Shown in pieces: positions 52,647-60,985 of a stretch of DNA of 64,000 nt. The notes beneath the pieces are model-generated. The model searched no databases. It was not told the origin of the DNA and saw only the letters and a program-made list of their open reading frames with translations. The position numbers and the translations under genes were made by a program. Within the stretch, counting starts at the first letter, position 1. The number at the start of each line of letters is the position of its first letter. Origin of the DNA: Massilia sp. H6 (GTDB taxonomy: Bacteria; Pseudomonadota; Gammaproteobacteria; Burkholderiales; Burkholderiaceae_D); assembly GCF_024802625.1 (NCBI RefSeq), contig NZ_CP103371.1, positions 1,302,001 to 1,366,000 of the forward strand, given 5' to 3'.

Positions 52647-53444
52647 ATGGTCACCGTTGCCGCGGTACAGATGGTATCGACCCCCAATGTGAACGAGAAC
52701 CTGGCCACCGCGCGCCGGCTGGTGGCGCAGGCCGTGGACCAGGGCGCGTCATTCGTGGTGCTGCCGGAATACTGGCCGATCATGGGCATGAGCGACAGCG
52801 ACAAGGTGGCCCACGCCGAGCAGCATGGCAGGGGGCCGATCCAGGACTGCATGGCCGGCCTGGCGCGCGACCATGGTATCTGGCTGGTCGGCGGCACGCT
52901 GCCGTTGGTGTCGCCCGATGCCGGTAAAGTGCTCAACACCACGCTTGTTTACAACCCGCAGGGCGAGACCGCCAGCCGCTACGACAAGATCCACCTGTTC
53001 GGCTTCAACAAGGGCAGCGAATCCTACGACGAGGCGCGCACCATCGTGCCGGGCGAGTCAGTGGGCAGCTTCGACGCCCCATTCGGCCGTGTCGGCCTGT
53101 CGGTCTGCTACGACCTGCGCTTTCCCGAGCTGTACCGCGCCATGGGCGAATGCGCCCTGATCGTGGTGCCGGCCGCATTCACCCACACCACCGGCCTGGC
53201 GCACTGGGAAGTGCTACTGCGCGCCCGCGCGATCGAAAACCAGTGCTACGTGCTGGCCTCGGCGCAGGGCGGCACGCACACCAACGGCCGCCGCACCTTC
53301 GGCCACAGCATGCTGGTTGACCCTTGGGGCGAGGTCAAGGCGGTGCTGCGCGAAGGCGAGGGCGTCGTCAAGGGCGAGCTCGATGCGACCTTCCTGGCAA
53401 GCGTACGTGAAAGCCTGCCAGCCCTCAAACACCGCAAGCTCTAA
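52647..53444 (+). CDS. Carbon-nitrogen hydrolase, Nit-like (deaminated glutathione amidase type)
   Basis: 265-residue nitrilase-superfamily amidase. The catalytic triad is visible: Glu in VVLPEYWP (near 43), Lys in RYDKIHLFGF (near 113) and Cys in LSVCYDLRFPELYR (near 154). The DLRFPELYR signature and HLFGF place it with Nit1/Nit2-type enzymes, which hydrolyse deaminated glutathione or omega-amides as metabolite repair. ATG at 52647 is chosen because AAGGA lies 6 bp upstream; the ATG at 52641, overlapping the yhdP stop, has no spacing to that site. The yhdP-nit-tldD order is conserved in related genera. Confidence 0.88.
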   Translation: MVTVAAVQMVSTPNVNENLATARRLVAQAVDQGASFVVLPEYWPIMGMSDSDKVAHAEQHGRGPIQDCMAGLARDHGIWLVGGTLPLVSPDAGKVLNTTLVYNPQGETASRYDKIHLFGFNKGSESYDEARTIVPGESVGSFDAPFGRVGLSVCYDLRFPELYRAMGECALIVVPAAFTHTTGLAHWEVLLRARAIENQCYVLASAQGGTHTNGRRTFGHSMLVDPWGEVKAVLREGEGVVKGELDATFLASVRESLPALKHRKL

Positions 53445-53490
53445 CCGCAGCTCCGCCAGCCAGCCGCAAAAAGCCCCGCAATTAGGGCGC

Positions 53491-53612
53491 AATTAGGGTC
53501 AGAGTTGAATTATTCACCAAGAGCCTGCTATCAACTACCCTCGGTCAATGTTTCTTCGCTACCTGCAATTGATTCTCAGATCTTGGTAAACAATTCGACT
53601 CTGACCCTCATT
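53491..53612. repeat. MITE/REP-like inverted-repeat element, copy 1 (122 bp)
   Basis: Ends are inverted repeats of about 30 bp. The left end reads AGGGTCAGAGTTGAATTATT and continues to ACCAAGA. The right end, read in reverse, is AGGGTCAGAGTCGAATTGTT continuing to ACCAAGA; it differs mainly by transitions. The inner part has no coding frame. See copy 2 at 53650-53771, which has the same length and the same ends. Confidence 0.8.
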
Positions 53613-53649
53613 AAACCCTTATTAAAAGGCATGGGCTGCCCGCGCCGGC

Positions 53650-53771
53650 AATGAGGGTCAGAGTCGAATTATTTTTCAACTGATTTGAGTTAGTTGGCGA
53701 CGAGACAGATTTCAAGCTTCTGGTATAGAGAGCAGAAGATCTTGGCAAATAATTTAACTCTGACCCTCATT
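53650..53771. repeat. MITE/REP-like inverted-repeat element, copy 2 (122 bp)
   Basis: Same terminal sequence AATGAGGGTCAGAGTYRAAT on both ends in inverted orientation and the same total length as copy 1. The right ends of the two copies agree further inward through CCAAGATCT, while the left inner parts differ. The copies are 37 bp apart in the 419-bp gap between nit and tldD; the remainder of that gap (53772-53863) shows no gene other than the tldD leader. Confidence 0.8.
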
Positions 53772-53863
53772 GGTTTTGCATGGCAGGTCGGGAACGGGCT
53801 GCGTCGGGTACGTCGCGGCGGGATATGGCACAATGGCTTCTCCCTACGAACACCGAACACAAA

Positions 53864-55324
53864 ATGAAACCATTCGAACCGAACCTTTCCTCCCTGGCGG
53901 TTGCGCGCGATGTGCTGCTGACGCCATTCGGCCTCGACGAGGGCAAGCTGCTCAGTGCGTTGGGGTCGATGTTTACGCACAAGGTCGACTATGCCGACCT
54001 GTATTTCCAGTTCACCAAGAGCGAGGGCTGGAGCCTGGAAGAAGGCATCGTCAAGACCGGCAGCTTCTCGATCGACCAGGGCGTCGGCGTGCGCGCCGTG
54101 TCGGGTGATCGCACTGCCTTTTCGTATTCCGACGATATTTCGGAAGCGGCGCTGCTCGATGCTGCAGCGGCAACCCGTACGATTGCGCGCGCCGGGTCCG
54201 GCAAGATCAAGATCGCCACGGCGGCGCGCCCGACCGGCGGCCGCTCGCTTTACCTGCCGCACGATCCGCTCGCTTCGCTCGACGCCACCGAAAAAGTACG
54301 CTTGCTCGAGCGCGTCGAGAAAATGGCGCGTGCCAAGGATCCGCGCGTGGTGCAGGTGATGGCCGGCCTGGCCGGCGAGTACGACGTGGTGCTGGTGGTG
54401 CGTAGCGACGGTGTGCTGGCGGCCGATATCCGTCCGCTGGTGCGCGTCTCGGTCACCGTGATCGCCGAACACAACGGCCGGCGCGAAGTCGGTTCGGCCG
54501 GCGGCGGCGGGCGTTACGACTACGGCTATTTCAGCGACGAACTGCTCGACCAGTATGCGACCGAAGCGGTCAAATCGGCCTGCGTCAACCTGGACGCGCG
54601 TCCGGCACCGGCCGGTCCGATGACCATCGTGCTCGGACCGGGCTGGCCCGGGGTGCTGCTGCACGAGGCGGTGGGCCACGGCCTCGAGGGCGACTTCAAC
54701 CGCAAGGGTTCGTCGGCCTACGCCGGCCGCATCGGCGAACGTGTCGCCGCCAAGGGCGTCACCGTGGTCGACGACGGCACCTTGCAGGATCGCCGCGGTT
54801 CGCTCAACATGGACGACGAAGGCAACCCGACCCAGTGCACCACGCTGATCGAGGACGGCATCCTGAAAGGCTATATCCAGGACACGATGAACGCGCGCCT
54901 GATGAAGATGCCGGTCACCGGCAATGCGCGCCGCGAATCGTTCGCCCACCTGCCGATGCCGCGCATGACCAATACCTATATGCTTGCTGGCGACAAGGAT
55001 CCGGAAGAAATCCTGGCTTCGGTGAAAAACGGCCTGTATGCGGTCAATTTCGGCGGCGGGCAGGTTGACATCACCAATGGCAAATTCGTGTTCTCGGCCA
55101 GCGAAGCCTACATGATCGAAAATGGCAAGATCACCTACCCGGTCAAGGGTGCGACCCTGATCGGCAATGGTCCTGAGGTGATGAACAATATTTCGATGAT
55201 CGGCAACGACATGCGCCTGGATTCGGGTGTGGGCGTGTGTGGCAAGGAAGGCCAGAGCGTGCCGGTCGGCGTCGGGCAGCCGACACTGCGCATCGATGGC
55301 GTGACGGTGGGTGGCACGGGCTGA
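53864..55324 (+). CDS. tldD: Metalloprotease TldD
   Basis: 486-residue subunit of the TldD/TldE (PmbA) protease, which unfolds and cleaves small peptides such as microcin precursors and modified peptides. The metal-binding motif [11 protein letters not shown] lies near 265-275, with a Cys later in the C-terminal part ([15 protein letters not shown], split) typical of TldD. The start at 53864 ([16 protein letters not shown]) matches relatives but has no clear ribosome binding site; an alternative ATG at 53825 is in frame. No tldE gene is in the window. Confidence 0.93.
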   Translation: MKPFEPNLSSLAVARDVLLTPFGLDEGKLLSALGSMFTHKVDYADLYFQFTKSEGWSLEEGIVKTGSFSIDQGVGVRAVSGDRTAFSYSDDISEAALLDAAAATRTIARAGSGKIKIATAARPTGGRSLYLPHDPLASLDATEKVRLLERVEKMARAKDPRVVQVMAGLAGEYDVVLVVRSDGVLAADIRPLVRVSVTVIAEHNGRREVGSAGGGGRYDYGYFSDELLDQYATEAVKSACVNLDARPAPAGPMTIVLGPGWPGVLLHEAVGHGLEGDFNRKGSSAYAGRIGERVAAKGVTVVDDGTLQDRRGSLNMDDEGNPTQCTTLIEDGILKGYIQDTMNARLMKMPVTGNARRESFAHLPMPRMTNTYMLAGDKDPEEILASVKNGLYAVNFGGGQVDITNGKFVFSASEAYMIENGKITYPVKGATLIGNGPEVMNNISMIGNDMRLDSGVGVCGKEGQSVPVGVGQPTLRIDGVTVGGTG

Positions 55325-55375
55325 GATGCGCTTGCCCGCAAGGGCAAGACGCTCGGGCAGCGGCGGAGAAGTCGC

Positions 55376-55405
55376 TTGCCAAGCTCGATGCTATATTGTT
55401 ATAGT
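55376..55405 (+). promoter_or_regulatory. Candidate promoter of the aroG leader
   Basis: TTGCCA (55376-55381), 18-bp spacer, TATAGT (55400-55405). Transcription would start near 55412, about 30 bp before the leader peptide start. Confidence 0.5.
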
Positions 55406-55442
55406 CAAACAAGACACGGCCGACCGGCCAAGATGGAATTGC

Positions 55443-55511
55443 ATGCGCCAGCACGTTTTCTTTACCTGCTATTTTTATGTTGGCCATTCCAGCCCCTTGG
55501 CGGTGGAGTAG
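55443..55511 (+). CDS. Phe/Tyr-rich leader peptide of aroG
   Basis: A 22-codon frame, MRQHV then FFTCYFY then VGHSSPLAVE. Five of residues 6-12 are aromatic (three Phe, two Tyr), which is far above chance in this GC-rich genome. GGAA lies 6 bp before the ATG. It is followed by a terminator and then by the gene for a DAHP synthase, the first enzyme of Phe/Tyr/Trp synthesis. This is the layout of ribosome-mediated attenuation: slow translation at Phe/Tyr codons would signal shortage. Too short for routine gene calling. Direct evidence is sequence only; the regulatory role is inferred. Confidence 0.7.
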   Translation: MRQHVFFTCYFYVGHSSPLAVE

Positions 55512-55582
55512 CGGCAGGTTCACGCGACAGCAGAACAGTCCGATGCAATCCAGACAAACCGCCAGCGATGGCGGTTTTTTGT
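55498..55582 (+). promoter_or_regulatory. Transcription attenuator in front of aroG
   Basis: Terminator: AAACCGCCA (55556-55564), loop GCGA, TGGCGGTTT (55569-55577) and a T run to 55580. Competing arm: TGGCGGT at 55498-55504, in the last codons of the leader peptide, is an exact complement of ACCGCCA (55558-55564). A ribosome stalled at the aromatic codons (55458-55478) would leave this arm free to form the antiterminator; a ribosome that reaches the leader stop would cover it and let the terminator form. Confidence 0.7.
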
Positions 55583-55623
55583 TTTCAGTTTCCAGTTTTC
55601 AGACATATCACACGGAGTACAGC

Positions 55624-56682
55624 ATGCCCCGCACCGACGACCTACGCATCCGCGAAATGAAGGAACTGACGCCGCCCTCGCACCTGATCCGCGAGTTTCC
55701 GGTCACGCCGGCGGCCGAGCAGACCGCGGCCAGCGCGCGCGTGGCGCTGCACCGCATCCTGCACGGCCAGGACGACCGCGTGATGGTGGTGGTCGGTCCC
55801 TGTTCGATCCACGACCACCAGGCCGCGCTCGAGTATGCGCGGCTGCTGGCGCCGCTGCGCCAGCGCCTGGCTGGCGAGCTCGAGATCGTGATGCGGGTGT
55901 ATTTCGAGAAGCCGCGCACCACGGTGGGCTGGAAGGGCATGATCAACGACCCGTACATGGACAACAGCTTCCGCATCAACGACGGTTTGCGCATGGCGCG
56001 CGAGCTGCTGCGCGGCATCAACGAGCTGGGCCTGCCCGCCGGCACCGAATTTCTCGACGTGATCAGCCCGCAGTACATCGCCGACCTGATCAGCTGGGGC
56101 GCGATCGGCGCCCGCACCACCGAATCCCAGGTGCACCGCGAGCTGGCCTCGGGGCTGTCCTGTCCGGTCGGCTTCAAGAACGGCACGGACGGCAACATCA
56201 AGATCGCGGCCGACGCCATCAAGGCGGCCTCGCAGCCACACCATTTCTTGTCTGTTACCAAAGGAGGGCATTCGGCAATCGTCTCAACCGCCGGCAACGA
56301 AGACTGCCATATTATTTTGCGCGGCGGCAAGGCGCCCAACTATGACGCGGCCAGTGTCGAGCAAGCCTGCGTGCAGTTGGCCGCCAACGGCCTGGCCAGT
56401 CGCCTGATGATCGACGCTTCGCACGCCAACAGCAGCAAGGACCCGCAAAACCAGGTACCGGTGTGCGCCGACATCGCGGCCCAGATCGCGCAAGGCGACG
56501 ACCGCATCGTTGGGGTGATGATCGAATCGCACCTGGTGGCGGGGCGCCAGGACCTGGTGCCGGGCAGGGAGCTGGTGTACGGCCAGTCGGTGACCGATGG
56601 CTGCATCGACTGGCAGACCACGATCGGCGTGCTCGACGGCCTGGCGGCGGCGGTCGTGCAGCGGCGCCTGCGGCGCGAATAA
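55624..56682 (+). CDS. aroG: 3-deoxy-7-phosphoheptulonate synthase, class I (AroFGH family)
   Basis: 352-residue DAHP synthase that joins phosphoenolpyruvate and erythrose 4-phosphate as the first step of aromatic amino acid synthesis. Family signatures are MVVVGPCSIHDHQAALEYA, the PEP/metal-site region YFEKPRTTVGWKGMINDPY (split), GARTTESQVHRELASGLSCPVGFKNGTDG and DASHANSSKDP (His and Asp metal ligands). The start at 55624 (MPRTDDLRI) has CGGAG 7 bp upstream. Feedback type (Phe or Tyr) cannot be read with certainty. The upstream leader peptide suggests control by Phe/Tyr supply. A shared terminator follows. Confidence 0.95.
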   Translation: MPRTDDLRIREMKELTPPSHLIREFPVTPAAEQTAASARVALHRILHGQDDRVMVVVGPCSIHDHQAALEYARLLAPLRQRLAGELEIVMRVYFEKPRTTVGWKGMINDPYMDNSFRINDGLRMARELLRGINELGLPAGTEFLDVISPQYIADLISWGAIGARTTESQVHRELASGLSCPVGFKNGTDGNIKIAADAIKAASQPHHFLSVTKGGHSAIVSTAGNEDCHIILRGGKAPNYDAASVEQACVQLAANGLASRLMIDASHANSSKDPQNQVPVCADIAAQIAQGDDRIVGVMIESHLVAGRQDLVPGRELVYGQSVTDGCIDWQTTIGVLDGLAAAVVQRRLRRE

Positions 56683-56716
56683 AGAGGCGGCTGATACACG
56701 GTTTTTTCCGGCCCAT

Positions 56717-56756
56717 GAAAAAACGGCGCATCCGGTAGTCCCGGATGCGCCGTTGT
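56717..56756. terminator. Terminator between aroG and the sixth TBDR gene
   Basis: CGGCGCATCCGG and CCGGATGCGCCG form a perfect 12-bp stem. On the minus strand it is followed by six T, so it mainly stops the receptor transcript. It also lies behind aroG. Confidence 0.88.
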
Positions 56757-56772
56757 CATGTGACTGGCCGGT

Positions 56773-59694
56773 TTAGAACTTGGCGGTCAGGTTCAGGAAG
56801 ATATGACGGCCCAGGGCGTCATACACCTGCGGGTAGGTATTGCCGTTGCCGAAGGTGGCGGCAGTCACGCCCGACAGCGGCGGATCGCGGTCCAGCGCAT
56901 TGTTGATACCAGCGCGCAGGGTCAGGTTCTTGGTAGCCGTCCACTGGCCGACGAAGTCGATGTAGTCACGAGCGCTGAGCTTGGCATCGACGGTCTTGAA
57001 GCTGCCCTTGAGCAGATCGTTGTCGCTGGTCGCATCGAGCTTGACTTCGTTGACATGGCGCCAGGTCACGCCCAGCTCCAGGCCCTGCCATGGGGTGCCC
57101 CACACGGCGCGTACCTTGTGACGCCACTTTGGCAGTGGAATGCCGCAGTTGGCGCCATGCAGGCCGGCGCAGTCGTACTGGCCCGAACCGGGGAAGTCTT
57201 CCTGCTTGAACTCATCCAGGTAGGTGCCGATCAGCGACAGGTCCAGGCTGCCCCAGCCGCCCATCTTGTAGCCGTAGTTCGCGCCCAGGTCGATGCCGCG
57301 GGTCGAACGCATGCCCAGGTTCTGGTTGGTGGCGATGATGTTCGCTTCGTTCAGGGCCCACAGGGTGCCCAGGCGGTCACGGGTGACCAGCGAGCAGAAG
57401 TCCGCAGCGCCAGTCTGGAGGCACTGGGTCAGGGTGGTGGCCGCAGGCGAGCCATCGATCACACCGGTGACCTTCATGTCGAAGGCGTCGATCGTCAGGC
57501 TCAGGTTGCGCATCGGGGTCAGGACCAGGCCCAGCGTGTACGAATCCGATTCTTCCGGTGCCAGGTTGGTGTTGCCGCCGGTGATCTGGTTGTACTGCTG
57601 CGCCGGGCTATCCTCGATCCGGCCATACTGGGCCGCGGTCACGCCGGTGCGGGCGCACTGGGCCAGGCTTGCCGTCGGCGTAGCGCCGGCACATGGATCG
57701 CCCGACATGCTGTACAGGCTCAGGCCCTGAGGGGTGAACAGTTCGACCACGTTGGCCGCGCGCGCCGCGCGCTGGTAGCTGAAGCGCACCTTGGCTGCCT
57801 GCACCGGGGCCCACTCTGCGCCCAGACCATACGAGCTGGTGTTCTGGCCGGTCGAGTAGTCCGACTTGCGGTACGACGCGGTCAGGGTCAAGGCGTCGGC
57901 AAACGGCATTTTTTCCAGCACCGGCACGCGTGCTTCGGCGTAGTAGTCGCGCACGCTGAACTGGCCGGCTACGCCCAGGGTCGGGCCGCCCTGGCCTGCC
58001 AGGTCGCCGGTTTCGAAGGCGGTGTCGGTCTGGAGGTCGAGCTTTTCAGTGCGATGTTCCCAGCCGAAGGCGATGCCGATCCCGTCCTTGCTGGTCGGCA
58101 GCTTGATGCCGTATTCGCCGAGATCGGTCGACAGGTTGATGCCCTGCACCGACTGCGAGGTGCTGCCCTTCTGGAAGCCAGGGGTCTGCAGGTACTTCAG
58201 GGCTTCTGGCGATACTTTGCCCAGCGACCAGATGTTGTACGGGACGCAGTTCGGATCGCTGCCGGTGACGACGCTGCGGCATACCGGTTGGCCATTGGCG
58301 CCGGTGACCACATCGAGTGCACGGCCGGTGCGCTGGATCGAGAAATCGTTCTGGTAGGTTTCCGAGTACAGCACCTTGCCCATCTGGGCGAAGACGTCGT
58401 AGTTCCAGTTGCCGACATCGCCCTTGACGCCAACGACGCCGCGGTACGAGGTGTGGCGCTGGTCGTCGCGGCGGCCGCCGCCTTCGACGTTGCGACGGAA
58501 GATCAGCGTGTCGGCCGTGTCGCCCGGCGCGTTCAGGCCGAGGTCGCGGCGCCAGGCCGGCGACAGGAGCGGGTTTTCAAAGCGAATGGCATTGGCGCCC
58601 GAGGCGTCAAAGCCGAACAGGCCCGATGGTGCGATCTGCGCCACGGTGCTGTCGTCGTGGAAGCTCGCTTCGGTGTACAGGCGCATCTGGTCGCTGATGT
58701 CGAAGCGGCTGAAGTTACTGAAGGTATAGCGCTCCGACGGGCGGCGGAAATAGTTCAGAGGACCGAAGTTGTACTGGTCGGTGGCGGCCACATACGGGCG
58801 GGTGTTGCCACTGGCATCAGCCACGGTGCGCTGGCCGGCAGCGGTGAAGAAGCGGCCCGGGAAGCTGGTGCCGGAACCGCCGCAATTGAAGCGTTCGTTC
58901 GAGCTGAAGCCGCCCAACGAGCAGGCCGAGAAATCGCGCTCCGACTGCAGCAGCGCGTCTTCTTTCTTGTAGCCGAAGAAGGCGACCGAATTGCCGCGGC
59001 CTTCAGCGAAGTTGCCGCCCAACAGCAGGGTCGCGTCCTTGACCTTGCCGTCGGCGCCCTTGTCGTCCGGCAGCGGGAAATTGCGGCGCTTCGACGCCTC
59101 GGCAGCCATGCCGCCGTTTTGCTGGTGGTTGTAGAACCCGTAGTTGGCTTCCAGTTGCACGCCCTGGAAACTGTCGTTCATGATGAAGTTGACGACACCT
59201 GCGACCGCGTCCGAGCCGTAAATGGCCGAGGCGCCGCCGGTGAGCACTTCGACGCGCTTGATCAGCGAAGCCGGGATCTGGTTCAGGTCGGCTGCGGTAT
59301 TGCGCGGCGAACCGGCTGGCAGGCGGCGGCCATTGACCAGCACCAGGGTGCGGTCGGAGCCGAAGTTGCGCAGGTTGACGGTGGCGGTGCCCGACGAGCC
59401 GTTCGAGATCGAACCGCCCTGATCGGCAAACACCTGTGGCAGGTTGTTAAGCAGGTTCTCGACCGAGCGCGTGCCTTCGAGCTTGATGTCCTTGGCGCCG
59501 ACCACGGTGACCGGGCTGATGCTTTCCAGGTTGGCGGTGGCGATGCGCGAACCGGTCACCTCCACCCGTTGCAGGGTCTGGCCCGCTGCTGCGGGGGCTT
59601 GCTGCGCGTCTTGCGCATACGCAGTCGCGGCAAATGCCATGCCGCCTGCAAACATCAATCGAACCGAGCGAGATATAACTGTTTCCACCATCAT
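56773..59694 (-). CDS. TonB-dependent receptor (sixth of six)
   Basis: 973-residue outer-membrane transporter. Signal peptide about 1-28 (MMVETVISRSVRLMFAGGM... AYAQ), TonB-box-like LQRVEVTGSRIA (about 41-52), plug domain (about 55-175; NLRNFGSDRTLVLVNGRRL, GGASAIYGSDAVAGVVNF split), barrel ending LNLTAKF. Tandem ATG codons at 59694/59691 resemble those of the fourth receptor, as does the N-terminal ET-(V/L)-(I/L)SRS pattern. It is divergent from the peptide ABC transporter operon across about 350 bp. Substrate unknown; peptides are one guess from the neighbourhood. Confidence 0.9.
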   Translation of the reverse strand: MMVETVISRSVRLMFAGGMAFAATAYAQDAQQAPAAAGQTLQRVEVTGSRIATANLESISPVTVVGAKDIKLEGTRSVENLLNNLPQVFADQGGSISNGSSGTATVNLRNFGSDRTLVLVNGRRLPAGSPRNTAADLNQIPASLIKRVEVLTGGASAIYGSDAVAGVVNFIMNDSFQGVQLEANYGFYNHQQNGGMAAEASKRRNFPLPDDKGADGKVKDATLLLGGNFAEGRGNSVAFFGYKKEDALLQSERDFSACSLGGFSSNERFNCGGSGTSFPGRFFTAAGQRTVADASGNTRPYVAATDQYNFGPLNYFRRPSERYTFSNFSRFDISDQMRLYTEASFHDDSTVAQIAPSGLFGFDASGANAIRFENPLLSPAWRRDLGLNAPGDTADTLIFRRNVEGGGRRDDQRHTSYRGVVGVKGDVGNWNYDVFAQMGKVLYSETYQNDFSIQRTGRALDVVTGANGQPVCRSVVTGSDPNCVPYNIWSLGKVSPEALKYLQTPGFQKGSTSQSVQGINLSTDLGEYGIKLPTSKDGIGIAFGWEHRTEKLDLQTDTAFETGDLAGQGGPTLGVAGQFSVRDYYAEARVPVLEKMPFADALTLTASYRKSDYSTGQNTSSYGLGAEWAPVQAAKVRFSYQRAARAANVVELFTPQGLSLYSMSGDPCAGATPTASLAQCARTGVTAAQYGRIEDSPAQQYNQITGGNTNLAPEESDSYTLGLVLTPMRNLSLTIDAFDMKVTGVIDGSPAATTLTQCLQTGAADFCSLVTRDRLGTLWALNEANIIATNQNLGMRSTRGIDLGANYGYKMGGWGSLDLSLIGTYLDEFKQEDFPGSGQYDCAGLHGANCGIPLPKWRHKVRAVWGTPWQGLELGVTWRHVNEVKLDATSDNDLLKGSFKTVDAKLSARDYIDFVGQWTATKNLTLRAGINNALDRDPPLSGVTAATFGNGNTYPQVYDALGRHIFLNLTAKF

Positions 59695-60046
59695 GTCGAA
59701 AATTCCCAGGTAAGCTCCGCGGCTCTTGTTTTGACGACGTCCGCAGAGATGCATCGATCACTTTGCCGTGCGAAATACAAAAACGGCATCTTTTACTACT
59801 CAGCAATAAAAACATTCCGTACATACGATGTCAACCAGAATGTTTTTTCAGGATAAAAAAACAACTGCTGTTGAAAATCATGTACAAGTCGGCGGTTTGG
59901 AGTTATGGCATGGACACGAAAAGGAATGGAGGGCAGTTGGCCGATCCCCTTCCGCTGCCTGTCAAGCCGGCGCCATATGCGCTATCGTTACGCCTTTGCG
60001 CCCGAGACCGCTGCGCCGCTCTCCACGACCTGTTTCCGGACATCCT
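59695..60046. other. Divergent control region between the sixth TBDR and dppB, 352 bp
   Basis: Holds the receptor promoter (59806-59834) within a wide inverted repeat (59808-59847). Further toward dppB the sequence becomes GC-rich with no clear promoter. No gene that I can support; open frames here run into dppB in frame but lack homology. Confidence 0.5.
59806..59834 (-). promoter_or_regulatory. Promoter of the sixth TBDR, flanked by an inverted repeat
   Basis: Minus strand TTGACA (59829-59834), 17-bp spacer, TTTTAT (59806-59811). The arms AAAAACATTC (59808-59817) and GAATGTTTTT (59838-59847) are perfect reverse complements and bracket it. The spacer also holds the small dyad CGTA-CA-TACG. 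Confidence 0.55.
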
Positions 60047-60985
60047 ATGCTGAGTTTTATCCTGCGGCGCTTGTGGCAGATGCTGCCCACGATGGCGGGC
60101 GTCGTGCTGCTGGTGTTCTTGCTGTTCAACTGGGTCGGCGGCGACCCGGCCTACCTGCTGGCCGGGAAAATGGCCGACAGCGCTGCCATCGAGAACATCC
60201 GGCGCCAGCTCGGCACCGACCAGCCTTATGCGGTCCAGCTGTGGATCTTCATCCAGCAGATCCTGACCTTCGACTTCGGCAATGCCTGGAGTACCGGCGA
60301 ACCGGTCTCGGACATCATCGCCAGCCGCCTGGGACCGTCGCTCACGGTGCTGGTACCGCTGACCATCCTGGAAACCGTGCTCGGCATCGCGCTGGCGCTG
60401 GCGATCGCCTTCGTGCGCGGTTCGCTCACGGACCGCGCCATCATGGTGGCCTGCACGGTCGGGATGTCGGTCTCGATCCTGGTCTACATCATCGTGTTCC
60501 AGTATGTGCTGGCCTATCAGCTGGGGATGTTCCCGGTGCAGGGCTGGGGCGATAGCCTGGGCGAAAACCTGCTGCGCTACGCGATGCTGCCGATCATCAT
60601 CGGCCTGGTGGTGTCAATCGCCCCGACCCTGCGCCTGTACCGCAGCTTCGTGCTCGACGAAGCAGGGCAAGACTACGTGCGCACCGCGCGCGCCAAGGGA
60701 TTGAGCGAGCGGCGCATCGTCTGGGTCCATGTGCTGCGCAATGCGGCGATCCCGATCATTACCCATGTCATGGCCAACCTGCCGGCGCTGCTGATCGGCG
60801 CCTTCCTGCTCGAGCGTTTCTTTGGCATTCCCGGCATCGGGCGCGAAGTGATCCTGGCCGTCGAACGCAGCGACTTTCCGGTGATCAAGGCAATCACGGT
60901 GTACGTGGCAGCGGCCACGATGGTGTTCAACCTGCTGGCCGACCTGTTGTACCAGGTGGTCGACCCCCGGGTTCGACTCACATGA
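60047..60985 (+). CDS. dppB: Peptide/nickel-type ABC transporter permease, DppB-like
   Basis: 312-residue inner-membrane permease with about six membrane helices. The family N-terminus (MLSFILRRLWQMLPTMAGVVLLVFLLF, split) and the permease-specific EAA-type loop (DEAGQDYVRTARAKGLSERRIVWVHVLRNAAIPI, split, near 205-240) are present, the latter contacting the ATPase. ATG at 60047 is the family start; the ribosome binding site is weak. First gene of a three-gene operon: its stop overlaps the next start by 4 bp. No substrate-binding protein gene is in the window. Confidence 0.88.
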   Translation: MLSFILRRLWQMLPTMAGVVLLVFLLFNWVGGDPAYLLAGKMADSAAIENIRRQLGTDQPYAVQLWIFIQQILTFDFGNAWSTGEPVSDIIASRLGPSLTVLVPLTILETVLGIALALAIAFVRGSLTDRAIMVACTVGMSVSILVYIIVFQYVLAYQLGMFPVQGWGDSLGENLLRYAMLPIIIGLVVSIAPTLRLYRSFVLDEAGQDYVRTARAKGLSERRIVWVHVLRNAAIPIITHVMANLPALLIGAFLLERFFGIPGIGREVILAVERSDFPVIKAITVYVAAATMVFNLLADLLYQVVDPRVRLT

